Shown in pieces: positions 22,847 to 31,349 of a stretch of DNA of 64,000 nt. Location: assembly GCA_017460885.1 (NCBI GenBank), contig JAFUAB010000026.1, positions 1-64,000 on the forward strand, read 5' to 3'. This DNA is from Lachnospiraceae bacterium (GTDB lineage: Bacteria; Bacillota; Clostridia; Lachnospirales; Lachnospiraceae). Both the position numbers and the translations under genes were made by a program. Below the pieces are notes generated by a model that worked only from the letters and a program-made list of their open reading frames with translations, had not been told where the DNA came from and searched no databases. The stretch's first letter is position 1. Each line of letters starts with the position of its first letter.

Positions 22847-24638
22847 ATACTTTTTCCATTCTAATAATTTCTTTCCAGATCAATTTACGTATCTCCTCAT
22901 CCATTATCTCCACCTTAGTTCCATACTGCATAGCCCAGTGTACGATCATGGACGCGGATGTACGTACCTTTACGATGTCATAACGAATCTCATTTCCTTT
23001 ATCATCCGCAGCTGTAATCTCATCCACCTTTTCATAATGATCACCGAACCAGTCATGAATGATAGTGTAGTCTGTGCTCCTGATCTTGATCCTGATATAC
23101 CTGATATCCCCGGGCTTATCATATGCCATATTAAGATGTTCTGACATATACTTTTCAGGATCCCAGGTCGCATTGAATATAGGGAGACCTTCGAATTCAG
23201 TAAGTTCTACAGGAATGATCTTTCCCTCTTCATCCCGAACGATTTCCACATCGGTCATCAGATCTACACGGTAATGCCACACCCGGCTGTCGCCTTTTTT
23301 AAGTCCGATGCAATAGTAATTGTCATGATATACCACCAGATGATACGGGCTCAGTTCATGCATATACTCATTCGTCGGTACAAGTTCGTGATCTTCATTA
23401 TAACGATTGAATTTAAATCTAACCTGTGCCAGATTGTTCACTGCACATTGGAGTGTCTTCAGACTTTCCACAAACATTTCCCTATCAGAAGATTTTTTGC
23501 CCGTAAATCTGCCATGCACAGCCCGGGGATTAAACATAATACCCTTTCCATCCCAGTAGGGCGTGGTGTAATACTTTCCGGTAAGTTCAAATATCTTACC
23601 GATCAGTTTTTCCTTCTCTTTTGCCGAGAGCATATCAGAAAAACAGATCAGCTGAATCAGCCTGTCTGTTTCTTCATACGTAAATGGATGCACATAGTGA
23701 AGTCCGTTCAGAACAGGCGCAGAGCCGGACCCCACTTTCTGGGAACTGCTCCTATCCGGTTTGATCCTTTTATTCAGTCTATCTTCCGTATAACCATCAT
23801 ATTTGATCCTATAATCTCTGTCATTTTCATCAGGGTACTCTCCGGGATTCAGCTCCAGTAAAACTTCCGCAACAATTCTGTTAAATGTATTATCCACCGG
23901 AACCGATGTATTGTTTCCATACTTCCAGATACGATAAAGGCGGAGCAGGCGCTTCAGTTCATCCTTGGATACCGTATGCTTTTCATCTGTTGTCTGCTTT
24001 AGTATTTCAAGGATCTGAAGGGTGGTTCTTTCATTACTGTACGATCCGAGGTCTGAGATACCGTTTTCAGAAAACAGCTGCTCCAGTGCTTTTATATTGA
24101 CTTTTTCATCCCTAAGAAGCCCTGCAATCTCCGACATCCGACTAAGATTTTCATCTCCGGATATGACTGTTTCAGCCTCATCGCTATGCTTCTCGCGCAT
24201 GAGGGCATAAGACAGCACATTCTCAGGTATTCCCCCATCTTCATCTATCGAAATACGTGAGATAACTCTGCTTTCAGTCTCGACCGATTTCTTCTTTTCA
24301 GGTCTCGGTCTCTCTGTAAGTCCCAGCGGATTCAGCTGAAGATCCAGTTCCTTTGAAATCTCTCCGTTTATGTAATATGTCGCATATGTCAGAAGTTTCC
24401 CATTTTCAGGGTCATAGTTCTTTATGGCAGATACAAACCCCTGCCATCCGGCTATATATAGATCTTCTTCCAACTCCATCCGAAAGGTATCTGACATATC
24501 AAATTTTCTTAACCTCTTCCAGCAGCATTCATGAATATAGCGATCAAAATTCCGGCAAATATCATCCCATGCGTCGTTATTGCCGGCTTTGATATCACTT
24601 ATCAGAACCTCAATTTCCCGATCCGTTAAATAATTCAT
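22839..24638 (-). CDS. sigma-70 region 2 / winged-helix / WYL fusion regulator
   Basis: 599 residues from the ATG after GAGGAATTGAAA. Residues ~5-110 look like sigma-70 region 2: YIHECCWKRLRKFD, then LEEDLYIAGWQGFVSAIKNY, then DPENGKLLTYATYYINGEIS, which parallels the region 2.1-2.4 pattern ending in F-x-TYA-x-x-x-I. Residues ~195-290 resemble the winged helix of clostridial WYL regulators (TTLQILEILKQTTDEKHTVS, RLLRLYRIW). Then comes the pre-WYL helical part (PFTYEETDRLIQLI). The WYL core follows with HLVVYHDNYYCIGLKKGDSR and VWHYRVDLMTDVEIV, and a WCX-like C-terminus (IRIKIRSTDYTIIHDWFGDH, YGTKVEIMDEEIRKLI). WYL domains sense nucleic acid or nucleotide ligands. Sigma region 4 is not seen. 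It follows rlmD by ~20 bases and heads six more genes. Confidence 0.8.
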   Translation of the reverse strand: MNYLTDREIEVLISDIKAGNNDAWDDICRNFDRYIHECCWKRLRKFDMSDTFRMELEEDLYIAGWQGFVSAIKNYDPENGKLLTYATYYINGEISKELDLQLNPLGLTERPRPEKKKSVETESRVISRISIDEDGGIPENVLSYALMREKHSDEAETVISGDENLSRMSEIAGLLRDEKVNIKALEQLFSENGISDLGSYSNERTTLQILEILKQTTDEKHTVSKDELKRLLRLYRIWKYGNNTSVPVDNTFNRIVAEVLLELNPGEYPDENDRDYRIKYDGYTEDRLNKRIKPDRSSSQKVGSGSAPVLNGLHYVHPFTYEETDRLIQLICFSDMLSAKEKEKLIGKIFELTGKYYTTPYWDGKGIMFNPRAVHGRFTGKKSSDREMFVESLKTLQCAVNNLAQVRFKFNRYNEDHELVPTNEYMHELSPYHLVVYHDNYYCIGLKKGDSRVWHYRVDLMTDVEIVRDEEGKIIPVELTEFEGLPIFNATWDPEKYMSEHLNMAYDKPGDIRYIRIKIRSTDYTIIHDWFGDHYEKVDEITAADDKGNEIRYDIVKVRTSASMIVHWAMQYGTKVEIMDEEIRKLIWKEIIRMEKVYV

Positions 24639-24657
24639 TTTCAATTCCTCACCGAAT

Positions 24658-26451
24658 TCATATCATCTGAAAATGCCTCATCGCATCTTCGATAGCCTTA
24701 ACCTTCTCTTCCGGACACCCCGGTTGCTTACTGTCCGGTGACTTCGGCTTATTATAATTCTCCCGCTCAATGATCCCGTGTTTCTGTTTCACCTGCGCAA
24801 TATTAAGATTAGTCACGCGATATCCGTATTTTTCTTTTATCCAGTCCCGTATGGCGTTATAGGTAGCACCTTTCTTAAAACCGTCCGTATCCATATCCTC
24901 CAGACTGAATTCAACCCGCAATTTCTGTGACTTGACATCTCCCTTGGAAAGCAAACAAACCGTCTCAATATTCCCCGTCCGTGGAAACTGGTCAACGGTG
25001 CAAATGCGAAGCGGGCGGTATCCTGCCTCAAGGAATGCGGGCAGATCGTTTGCAAGTGATGTAGGCTTGCAGGAGATATAGATAATGTACGGAGTGCCAT
25101 ATGAAAGGATCTTGGGAAGGGCTTTGGGATGAATTCCCTCACGCGGAGGATCCAGGATTATGAGATCAGGCTTGTCCGTGAGATCATCCAGAACCTTCAG
25201 TACGTCCCCTGCAATAAAGGAACAGTTGGTCAGTCCGTTGGCGGCTGCGTTGATCCGTGCTGCTTCCACGGCCTCCTCAACGATCTCAACTCCCACGACC
25301 TTAGCCGCGGAACCGTCGTTCATCCCTGCCATGACCTGTGCTATCGTGCCCGTTCCGGAATACAGGTCGAAGATCGTTCCTCCGGGAGGAACTTCCAGTC
25401 CGGCGGCATATTTCCTGACTTTGGAATACAACACCTCCGCGCCGTACGTATTAGTCTGGAAAAAGGAAAAGGGCGTGATCCTGAACTTCAGTCCAAGCAG
25501 TTCCTCGGTAATATGATCACAGCCATAAAGGATATCGACACGATCAGCTTTCACAGCGTCCGCCACGGAATCATTGACTATATGTATGATGCCGGCGATC
25601 TCCGCAGAAAGCCGTCCCTCCTTCTCCATATCTCTAAGAGCAGACACGTACTCCTCCAGGACAAACTGTTCTTCCCCGGCCGATCCAAACCACTGTAGTG
25701 ATACAGATGTCTCCCTTTCCGTGGAATCGGATGAATCCATCATTTCGGGTTCGGAATGTGACATCGTCATATTCGAGCCGGCTATCCCAAATTGCGTTGA
25801 AGTCACCAGTCCGATCAGCAGTTCTCCGCTCCTCGACCTCCGAACAAGCAGGTGTCTTAGATATCCCACATGAGAAAGCCTGTGATAATACGGTATCCTC
25901 TTTGATCCAAACAGATCGACAGTACACCTTATGATCTCGGAATAATCCTGATCTGCGATCCTGCACCCCGTCACCGTCACGATATCATACATACTTCCTC
26001 TTTTGTGCATGCCAAGAGCAAGAGGACCATCCTTATATTCATCTCCGAAGGTAAATTCCATCTTATTGCGATAGCCTTCATATACGGGACTGCACTGAAT
26101 GGATTCCCACCTGCACTCATTCAGTGATCCGCCAAGCACAGGCTCGATCAGACGCTTTACCTGATCCTCCTTGATCTGCAGCTCATCCTTATAATTAAAG
26201 GTCTGGTACAGACATCCGCCGCATTTACTAAAATGCGGGCATGGGGATTCAACCTCCCCCGGAGAAGGGGCAACAACCTCTTTTAAGATCCCCTCACCGA
26301 TCCCGTGTCTGGTCTTTTTGACTCTGCACAGAACTGTCTGTCCCGGCAGAGCACATGCCACCTCCAAAAGCCCTTCATCAGTCTGCACTATGCCCTTGTT
26401 CGGATAATCCAAACGTATAACTTTTCCTGTCAATAATGACCCTTTTTTCAT
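24658..26451 (-). CDS. rlmD: 23S rRNA (uracil-C5)-methyltransferase RlmD with extra C-terminal domain
   Basis: 597 residues. An N-terminal TRAM domain (SLLTGKVIRLDYPNKGIVQT) leads to the iron-sulfur cysteines CPHFSKCGGC (~83). SAM-binding FDLYSGTGTIAQVM (~365), LDPPREGIHPKALP with the methyltransferase motif, and YISCKPTSLANDL with the catalytic cysteine follow. The enzyme methylates a uridine in 23S rRNA (U1939-type). Beyond the usual ~450-480 residues there is an additional tail ending AQVKQKHGIIERENYNKPKS and CPEEKVKAIEDAMRHFQMI, close to the tail of the serine recombinase at 8103. This tail is known on Lachnospiraceae RlmD proteins; its role is not established. Confidence 0.9.
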   Translation of the reverse strand: MKKGSLLTGKVIRLDYPNKGIVQTDEGLLEVACALPGQTVLCRVKKTRHGIGEGILKEVVAPSPGEVESPCPHFSKCGGCLYQTFNYKDELQIKEDQVKRLIEPVLGGSLNECRWESIQCSPVYEGYRNKMEFTFGDEYKDGPLALGMHKRGSMYDIVTVTGCRIADQDYSEIIRCTVDLFGSKRIPYYHRLSHVGYLRHLLVRRSRSGELLIGLVTSTQFGIAGSNMTMSHSEPEMMDSSDSTERETSVSLQWFGSAGEEQFVLEEYVSALRDMEKEGRLSAEIAGIIHIVNDSVADAVKADRVDILYGCDHITEELLGLKFRITPFSFFQTNTYGAEVLYSKVRKYAAGLEVPPGGTIFDLYSGTGTIAQVMAGMNDGSAAKVVGVEIVEEAVEAARINAAANGLTNCSFIAGDVLKVLDDLTDKPDLIILDPPREGIHPKALPKILSYGTPYIIYISCKPTSLANDLPAFLEAGYRPLRICTVDQFPRTGNIETVCLLSKGDVKSQKLRVEFSLEDMDTDGFKKGATYNAIRDWIKEKYGYRVTNLNIAQVKQKHGIIERENYNKPKSPDSKQPGCPEEKVKAIEDAMRHFQMI

Positions 26452-26474
26452 GTATTATTTTCTCCCGGCTATGC

Positions 26475-26507
26475 GAAAAAAAGGACCGGAGAAAAATCCC
26501 CGGCCCC
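26475..26507 (-). terminator. terminator after the acidic membrane protein gene
   Basis: On the minus strand GGCCGGGGA...TCTCCGGTCC forms a hairpin followed by seven T, between 26531 and the rlmD start. Confidence 0.8.
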
Positions 26508-26530
26508 TGAACTCCTGATAATGATCTCAA

Positions 26531-26851
26531 TTAGTCTTCGGATTTTTTGAACGAAACAAGATCGTCATCGTCCTTTTCAAAAAATTCATCATCAAAGTCA
26601 TCAAAATCATCGTCAAAATCGTCTTCAAAATCTTCAAGATAATCAGGCTTCAAGTAATTGTAAACTATAACAGCCACGATCCCGACTACAAGTACAACTC
26701 CCAAAATAGCGAAGCACCAGATGACAATGGAATTTTTGGTCTCCTCTTCCTTTTCCTTACGTCTGAGAAACCTGTCTAATGCTTCTATCTCTGATAATTT
26801 ACTGTCTGAATATATGCTTTCGATTTTATTCAGGATTTCTGCTTTAGTCAT
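26531..26851 (-). CDS. single-span membrane protein with Asp/Phe-rich acidic tail
   Basis: 106 residues, ATG after GGAGGGTAAAC. Residues 1-38 are cytoplasmic and charged (KIESIYSDSKLSEIEALDRF). Residues 41-63 are one membrane helix (IVIWCFAILGVVLVVGIVAV). The C-terminal 35 residues are repeats of D/F (DDFDDDFDDFDDEFFEKDDDD). No family is assigned. It stands alone with its own terminator. Confidence 0.75.
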   Translation of the reverse strand: MTKAEILNKIESIYSDSKLSEIEALDRFLRRKEKEEETKNSIVIWCFAILGVVLVVGIVAVIVYNYLKPDYLEDFEDDFDDDFDDFDDEFFEKDDDDLVSFKKSED

Positions 26852-26927
26852 TGTTTACCCTCCTAACGAAACAACACATTTGTTTCATTTTATCATATCT
26901 CATAAAAAATAGTAAAGTAGACAACAA

Positions 26928-27599
26928 CTATTTTATATATATTTTTCCTTCGGACATCTCATACAGGATATCGGCGATTCCATACGCCTCCGTTTCATGT
27001 GTTACCAGAAGAACCGCTGCACCTCTGTCCGCCTCTTCCCTCAGAAGACTCAGAACCGTTGCTGTGGTTCCGGCGTCGAGATCCCCCGTTGGTTCATCTG
27101 CCAATATGACATCAGGCATATTTATTAACACCCTTGCTATAGAAACACGTCTCATTTCTCCGCCGGACAGGCCCTTTGGAGCTGCCTCTGCCAAGCCACT
27201 CAGTCCAAGCCTGCCCAGAGCCCCCGTTGCCTTATCCCGTATTTCCGGAGTCACGGATCCCTTCAAAAGATATGAAAGCATCACATTATCGAGCACGGAC
27301 AGGCTCATTACCAGACTCTTACCCTGCGGGATCACTCCTATAGCAGAGCTTCTGAGCCCACTGTTTTCCCGGTCATTCATGGCATACAGATCCCTGCCGT
27401 CCATAGTTACGGTTCCCGAACCGGGCTTTAACGTACCGGCAAGCATATTCAGCAGCGTACTTTTTCCGCTCCCGGATCTGCCCGATATCACTGTGATCTT
27501 CCCTGACGGTACCTCCAGTGAAACATCGCACACCGCATCAAATCTTCTGCCTCTCCTTTCAAAGGATCTGTATACGTTTTCGGCTTTCAGAATCCCCAT
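26928..27599 (-). CDS. ABC transporter ATP-binding protein (MacB/LolD type)
   Basis: 223 residues. Walker A is GRSGSGKST (~39), the Q-loop is IGVIPQG, the signature is LSGGEMRRV (~142), Walker B is VILADEPTGDLD and the switch is VTHE. The short LolD-like form pairs with FtsX/MacB-type permeases. Here the partner is the permease gene ending two bases upstream. It is the last gene of the sulfur-related operon. The likely job is extrusion or lipoprotein/peptide-related transport; the substrate is unknown. Confidence 0.9.
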   Translation of the reverse strand: MGILKAENVYRSFERRGRRFDAVCDVSLEVPSGKITVISGRSGSGKSTLLNMLAGTLKPGSGTVTMDGRDLYAMNDRENSGLRSSAIGVIPQGKSLVMSLSVLDNVMLSYLLKGSVTPEIRDKATGALGRLGLSGLAEAAPKGLSGGEMRRVSIARVLINMPDVILADEPTGDLDAGTTATVLSLLREEADRGAAVLLVTHETEAYGIADILYEMSEGKIYIK

Positions 27600-27601
27600 T
27601 G

Positions 27602-28792
27602 CTACTCACCTTCCCTGATCAACTCACCTGCATCCGTAACGAGCACTGACGGAAGAACCATTACCGCTGCCACCAGTCCCGATATCACGGTTCCGATAAT
27701 TCCCGCCGCAGCGATCAGTCCGGCTGTTAACGGCGAGGGACTGAGATATGGCAGGCCAAGCAGGCTTTCATAAGCCCCGGAAAATGGAAAAACCGTCAGG
27801 GCGCCAAACAGGATCCCGAGCGCACCGCCGATCAGTCCGATCAAAACAGCCTCGTCAAGTATTATCCCGATCACCTTCTGTCTTGACGCTCCGGCGATCC
27901 TGAAGATCGCAAATTCTTTCTTTCTCTCATTGATCAGCATTATATGAGCCGCCGCAAGTATCACAAACGCAAGCACCCACACAAACACAATAAGCAGACG
28001 GATCAGTCCGTTCAGGTGCGACATGTTCTCCATTGTAGAGGTAAGCATACCTGATGTACGGATCACCTTGACATCATTCAGCTTTACACTCAATTCCTTT
28101 TTTACCTCGGGTATATTAGCGGGATCGTCGACTCTGATAAATATCGATGATATAAGTTCATCGGGAGCGTTTTCATCAATAAGGTAGTTAAATCCCAATT
28201 CCTCCGAAGCAAGCATCAGGCTGCGAAGCGTATCCATATTAGTATATACCGCATTGTCAAAATCCGTACCCGATGAGGCGAGTCTGCCTGCCACATTGCA
28301 GTCTATGCCATAGAACCGTATACTGCGGTCATCCTCCGGTGTCAGATTGTTTCCTATCAGAACATCTCCGTCAGCCAGCTCATCCGAATACGAGGCGGAG
28401 ATCCAAGGCTGCACCGTAAAATCACTGTCGGGATCAAACCCGATCAGCTGAACAGGCATTGCACAGCATCCCGTATTGGCCGTCGTGAGAAAAAGCTGAG
28501 GGGAGGCACCTTTTACATGTTCTATCGAACGGACTGTATCCAGATTATCCGCATCCATATAGAAATATCCGGGATTACCCTTAACCAGCAAAGCTTCTAC
28601 ATCATCATCCGATCCTGCCGGTATCACGATCAGATCGGCGCCGAGACGCGCTTTGAGACTGTCGGTGCCGCATTCTATACTTCGTGCTATCATTGTCCCC
28701 GTGAAGATCGTAATGGATATCAGACAGGATATGATCATCAATGCGGCACTCCTGCCGGGGCGGCCCTGTATATTCTTCCAGGCAAGTTTCAT
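27602..28792 (-). CDS. FtsX/MacB-type ABC permease
   Basis: 396 residues. An N-terminal helix with the motif AWKNIQGRPGRSAALMIISC is followed by an extracytoplasmic MacB-like domain (~50-245). Three C-terminal membrane helices follow, with the FtsX pattern (NERKKEFAIFRIAGASRQKV). It lies between DUF4418 and the ATPase gene with gaps of 2-3 bases, so the three form one unit. DUF4418 and this permease-ATPase pair recur together in Firmicutes; the transported substrate is not known. Confidence 0.88.
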   Translation of the reverse strand: MKLAWKNIQGRPGRSAALMIISCLISITIFTGTMIARSIECGTDSLKARLGADLIVIPAGSDDDVEALLVKGNPGYFYMDADNLDTVRSIEHVKGASPQLFLTTANTGCCAMPVQLIGFDPDSDFTVQPWISASYSDELADGDVLIGNNLTPEDDRSIRFYGIDCNVAGRLASSGTDFDNAVYTNMDTLRSLMLASEELGFNYLIDENAPDELISSIFIRVDDPANIPEVKKELSVKLNDVKVIRTSGMLTSTMENMSHLNGLIRLLIVFVWVLAFVILAAAHIMLINERKKEFAIFRIAGASRQKVIGIILDEAVLIGLIGGALGILFGALTVFPFSGAYESLLGLPYLSPSPLTAGLIAAAGIIGTVISGLVAAVMVLPSVLVTDAGELIREGE

Positions 28793-28795
28793 CAG

Positions 28796-29218
28796 TTATT
28801 CCTCTTTCCCTGCAGATCCTCTTAAACTCATCAATACGCCGGCCACTCCTGCAAGAGCTGCAAAAACCGCCAGTATGATCACCGCGGGTCTCATCAATGA
28901 CCTGCATCTCATATCCGCCATACCGCAAAGCCTGATTATAACTCCCGGTATGAATACGGTTATGATCGCCAAAACGATCTGAACAACAAAAGAAGACGTC
29001 TGTACAGATCTTATTTTAACCGCATATCTGACTATGACCGAGGCCGCTATCAGCGATCCGGTGACCATTGCCGCATTCTCTGCTTTGTGACAGTTCATAA
29101 AATGTCCGTCCTCCATGGGTGCGCAGGCATGAAATATAAGCTTCACACCCACCGCCAGCGACAGCCCGATGACAAACGATATGATATCGATGATCCTTAT
29201 TGATCCTTTTTCTTTCAT
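28796..29218 (-). CDS. DUF4418 membrane protein
   Basis: 140 residues with four predicted membrane helices. The family pattern is visible: FHACAPMEDGHFMNCHKAEN between the first two helices, with conserved Cys and His outside the membrane, then two more helices. The start overlaps the end of the desulfidase gene (ATGA). Function unknown; Cys/His residues could bind a metal or thiol. It groups with an ABC pair downstream. Confidence 0.8.
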   Translation of the reverse strand: MKEKGSIRIIDIISFVIGLSLAVGVKLIFHACAPMEDGHFMNCHKAENAAMVTGSLIAASVIVRYAVKIRSVQTSSFVVQIVLAIITVFIPGVIIRLCGMADMRCRSLMRPAVIILAVFAALAGVAGVLMSLRGSAGKEE

Positions 29219-30561
29219 GATCTTCTGTACTCTCCTTCACTTTCAAGAATATCCATTATAGTCCTGTCGGTTTCAAGCATGCCGGGATCCGCAATACGGC
29301 CGATATTTGCCGCAGTTCTTTCCGGCGTATCGGAAAGGATCCCGCAGAAATCCGGAACACCTCCCCCGCTCTTTGCGGTCTCCAATGCAGTGTATGCGGC
29401 ATCCACCGCAGCTATCGCCTTCATAGTGCATGCTCTGTTTCCCCCTGTGCAAAGCATCCCTGTTATGGATGAGGCCATATTCCCGAAGGTTCTTGCGGCA
29501 ACCTCATCACCCATACCCCTCAGAAAGGCCAGCGCATAGGCAAACCCCAGGCCTCCGGCGATCCCGCATCCGCAGAAGGCGGAAAGCCTGCCCGAGCACT
29601 CCTTTACATACATCGTAACCAAAAAATTCAATGCCACGGCACGTATCAGCCTATCCTCATCAATACTGTTTATATAAGCATCTGCGGTCAGAGGAACAGA
29701 AGAGATGACTCCGTGGGCTCCGCTTCCGGTTATGCTCATTGCCGGGAGTGAAGTGCCAAGAAACCTGGCTTCTATGGCTGCACCCGTCAGGATCCTTGCA
29801 TACGCCCAAGGTGAGATATGATCTCTGTCCGGATCCTCTCCGCATATGAGTTCATCACTTATCCTGTCAGGCTGATCGTTCACGAGTGCTCTGCTGAGAG
29901 TACAGCGATCCCACTTCAATCCCGCCTTAGCCAGATCGAGATTAGTCCTGACAGCCGATTTTATGAAGGATATCTTTTCCGCTTCAACACGATCCGCATA
30001 TTCTCTGAACTGTTTAAAACCAAACTCAAGTATCCCGGAAGCTGACTGTTCTCCTCTGCCCGTTCTTCGCTCACCCGATTCCGCGGACAGAATATGACCA
30101 TCCACGGATATAACCGTAAAACCCGTATGAGAACCCCTGATCCCGGTTTCAGCATAATGAGAACCGGCGAATACCGATGCATCGACGAAAATCCCGGGCG
30201 AGATTCCGGATATCACAACTTTGACAGCCCCTCTTTCCACCAACCGGGATGCATGCTCAATATCAGTCCCGGAAATCCCTGTAAGAACCTTCAGTCCCAG
30301 ATCCGGATCTCCACCGACCGCACCCAATGCGGCAGCATATTCATTACCGGTATGATCCGTACCGGGTATTCCGCATGAATATGCATTCTTGTAAATACCC
30401 GAATTTACCTTAACCTCGATCCTGTCAATACCGGCATCCGTCACCCTGCGTAGTTCGGCTGTCGCTCTGGCACAGGCCAGAGAAATAGCCCCCGGTTCGG
30501 TACACCCCAGGGCTTCTTCCATATCATTTTTTATCAGTTCTGTTAATGTGTCGTATGTCAT
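29215..30561 (-). CDS. cyuA: L-cysteine desulfidase / UPF0597 family (CyuA type)
   Basis: 448 residues. The family landmarks are DMEEALGCTEPGAISLACAR (12-31), VNSGIYKNAYSCGIPGT, ISGISPGIFVDA, the CSGRLSAFCGCGIAGG cluster (~340) and CTGGNRACTMK (~398). These cysteines bind the iron-sulfur cluster used in desulfhydration, giving pyruvate, ammonia and sulfide from L-cysteine. Serine dehydratase activity is an alternative for this superfamily. The placement after sulfonate-type ABC genes, with start/stop overlap, suggests use of an imported sulfur amino acid or sulfonate. Assignment to the family is firm; the exact substrate is inferred. Confidence 0.8.
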   Translation of the reverse strand: MTYDTLTELIKNDMEEALGCTEPGAISLACARATAELRRVTDAGIDRIEVKVNSGIYKNAYSCGIPGTDHTGNEYAAALGAVGGDPDLGLKVLTGISGTDIEHASRLVERGAVKVVISGISPGIFVDASVFAGSHYAETGIRGSHTGFTVISVDGHILSAESGERRTGRGEQSASGILEFGFKQFREYADRVEAEKISFIKSAVRTNLDLAKAGLKWDRCTLSRALVNDQPDRISDELICGEDPDRDHISPWAYARILTGAAIEARFLGTSLPAMSITGSGAHGVISSVPLTADAYINSIDEDRLIRAVALNFLVTMYVKECSGRLSAFCGCGIAGGLGFAYALAFLRGMGDEVAARTFGNMASSITGMLCTGGNRACTMKAIAAVDAAYTALETAKSGGGVPDFCGILSDTPERTAANIGRIADPGMLETDRTIMDILESEGEYRRS

Positions 30562-31349
30562 ATCATATACTCAGGTTCAGCAGGTTTGCTGGCCAGGTGG
30601 AACCTTTCCATTATTTCCGTACGTATCTTAAGGAAGCCTTCGTCACCGCGGTTTCTGGGGAACTTCAGATCTATATCAAGGACCTCACTGATCCGGCCGG
30701 GACGCGGCGTCATTATTACGATCCTGTCCGACAGATATATGGCCTCCTCCACATCATGTGTAACAAGAACCATGGTGATCCGTTCTCTGCTGTGTATCTC
30801 AAGCAGCCTGTCCTGTATATCCGCCCTGGTAAAGGAATCCAGTGCTCCCATCGGTTCATCGAGCAGAAGCATTCTCGGAGAATTGATCAAAGCCCTTGCG
30901 ATAGCCACTCTCTGAGCCATACCTCCGCTTATCTGATGAGGATAGGATCTTTCAAAGCCCTTAAGACCGATCATCTCTATATAGTAAGGCACCTTATCCT
31001 TTTCCTGTTTATACACATGCCTGGCCTTAAGCCCTACTGCGATGTTTTCTTCCACTGTCATCCAGGGGAAAAGACTGCCCTGCTGAAAAATATAACCTCT
31101 CTCAGGGTCAGGACGTGTTATCTCATGTCCATCAAAAATGAGTGTGCCCGACTGCGGCCTGTCAAGTCCTCCTATCAGTCTGAGAAGGGTGGTCTTGCCG
31201 CATCCCGATGAGCCGATGATTGACAGAAACTCCCCCTCCGTTACCGTCAGATTGATATTCTGTAAGGCCTCTGTCTTTTCCGCCGTCAGTGGATCATCTC
31301 CGTCTATATATATACGGTTTACATTTTCAATCTTTAAAATCCCGTTCAT
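30558..31349 (-). CDS. ABC transporter ATP-binding protein (SsuB/TauB type)
   Basis: 263 residues from the ATG that overlaps the permease stop (ATGA); the longer frame adds 7 residues. Walker A is GSSGCGKTT, the Q-loop is GYIFQQGSLFPWMTV, the signature is ISGGMAQRV, Walker B is MLLLDEPMGALD and the switch is VTHDVEEAI. This is the nitrate/sulfonate/taurine importer ATPase class. It energises the permease and lipoprotein encoded just upstream. Confidence 0.9.
   Translation of the reverse strand: MNGILKIENVNRIYIDGDDPLTAEKTEALQNINLTVTEGEFLSIIGSSGCGKTTLLRLIGGLDRPQSGTLIFDGHEITRPDPERGYIFQQGSLFPWMTVEENIAVGLKARHVYKQEKDKVPYYIEMIGLKGFERSYPHQISGGMAQRVAIARALINSPRMLLLDEPMGALDSFTRADIQDRLLEIHSRERITMVLVTHDVEEAIYLSDRIVIMTPRPGRISEVLDIDLKFPRNRGDEGFLKIRTEIMERFHLASKPAEPEYMI

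Noticed and set aside
24638..24660. Copy of the sigma-WYL motif upstream of the fusion gene itself
   Set aside because: The gap to rlmD is about 20 bases and contains neither the palindrome nor the CATAWTAT box.
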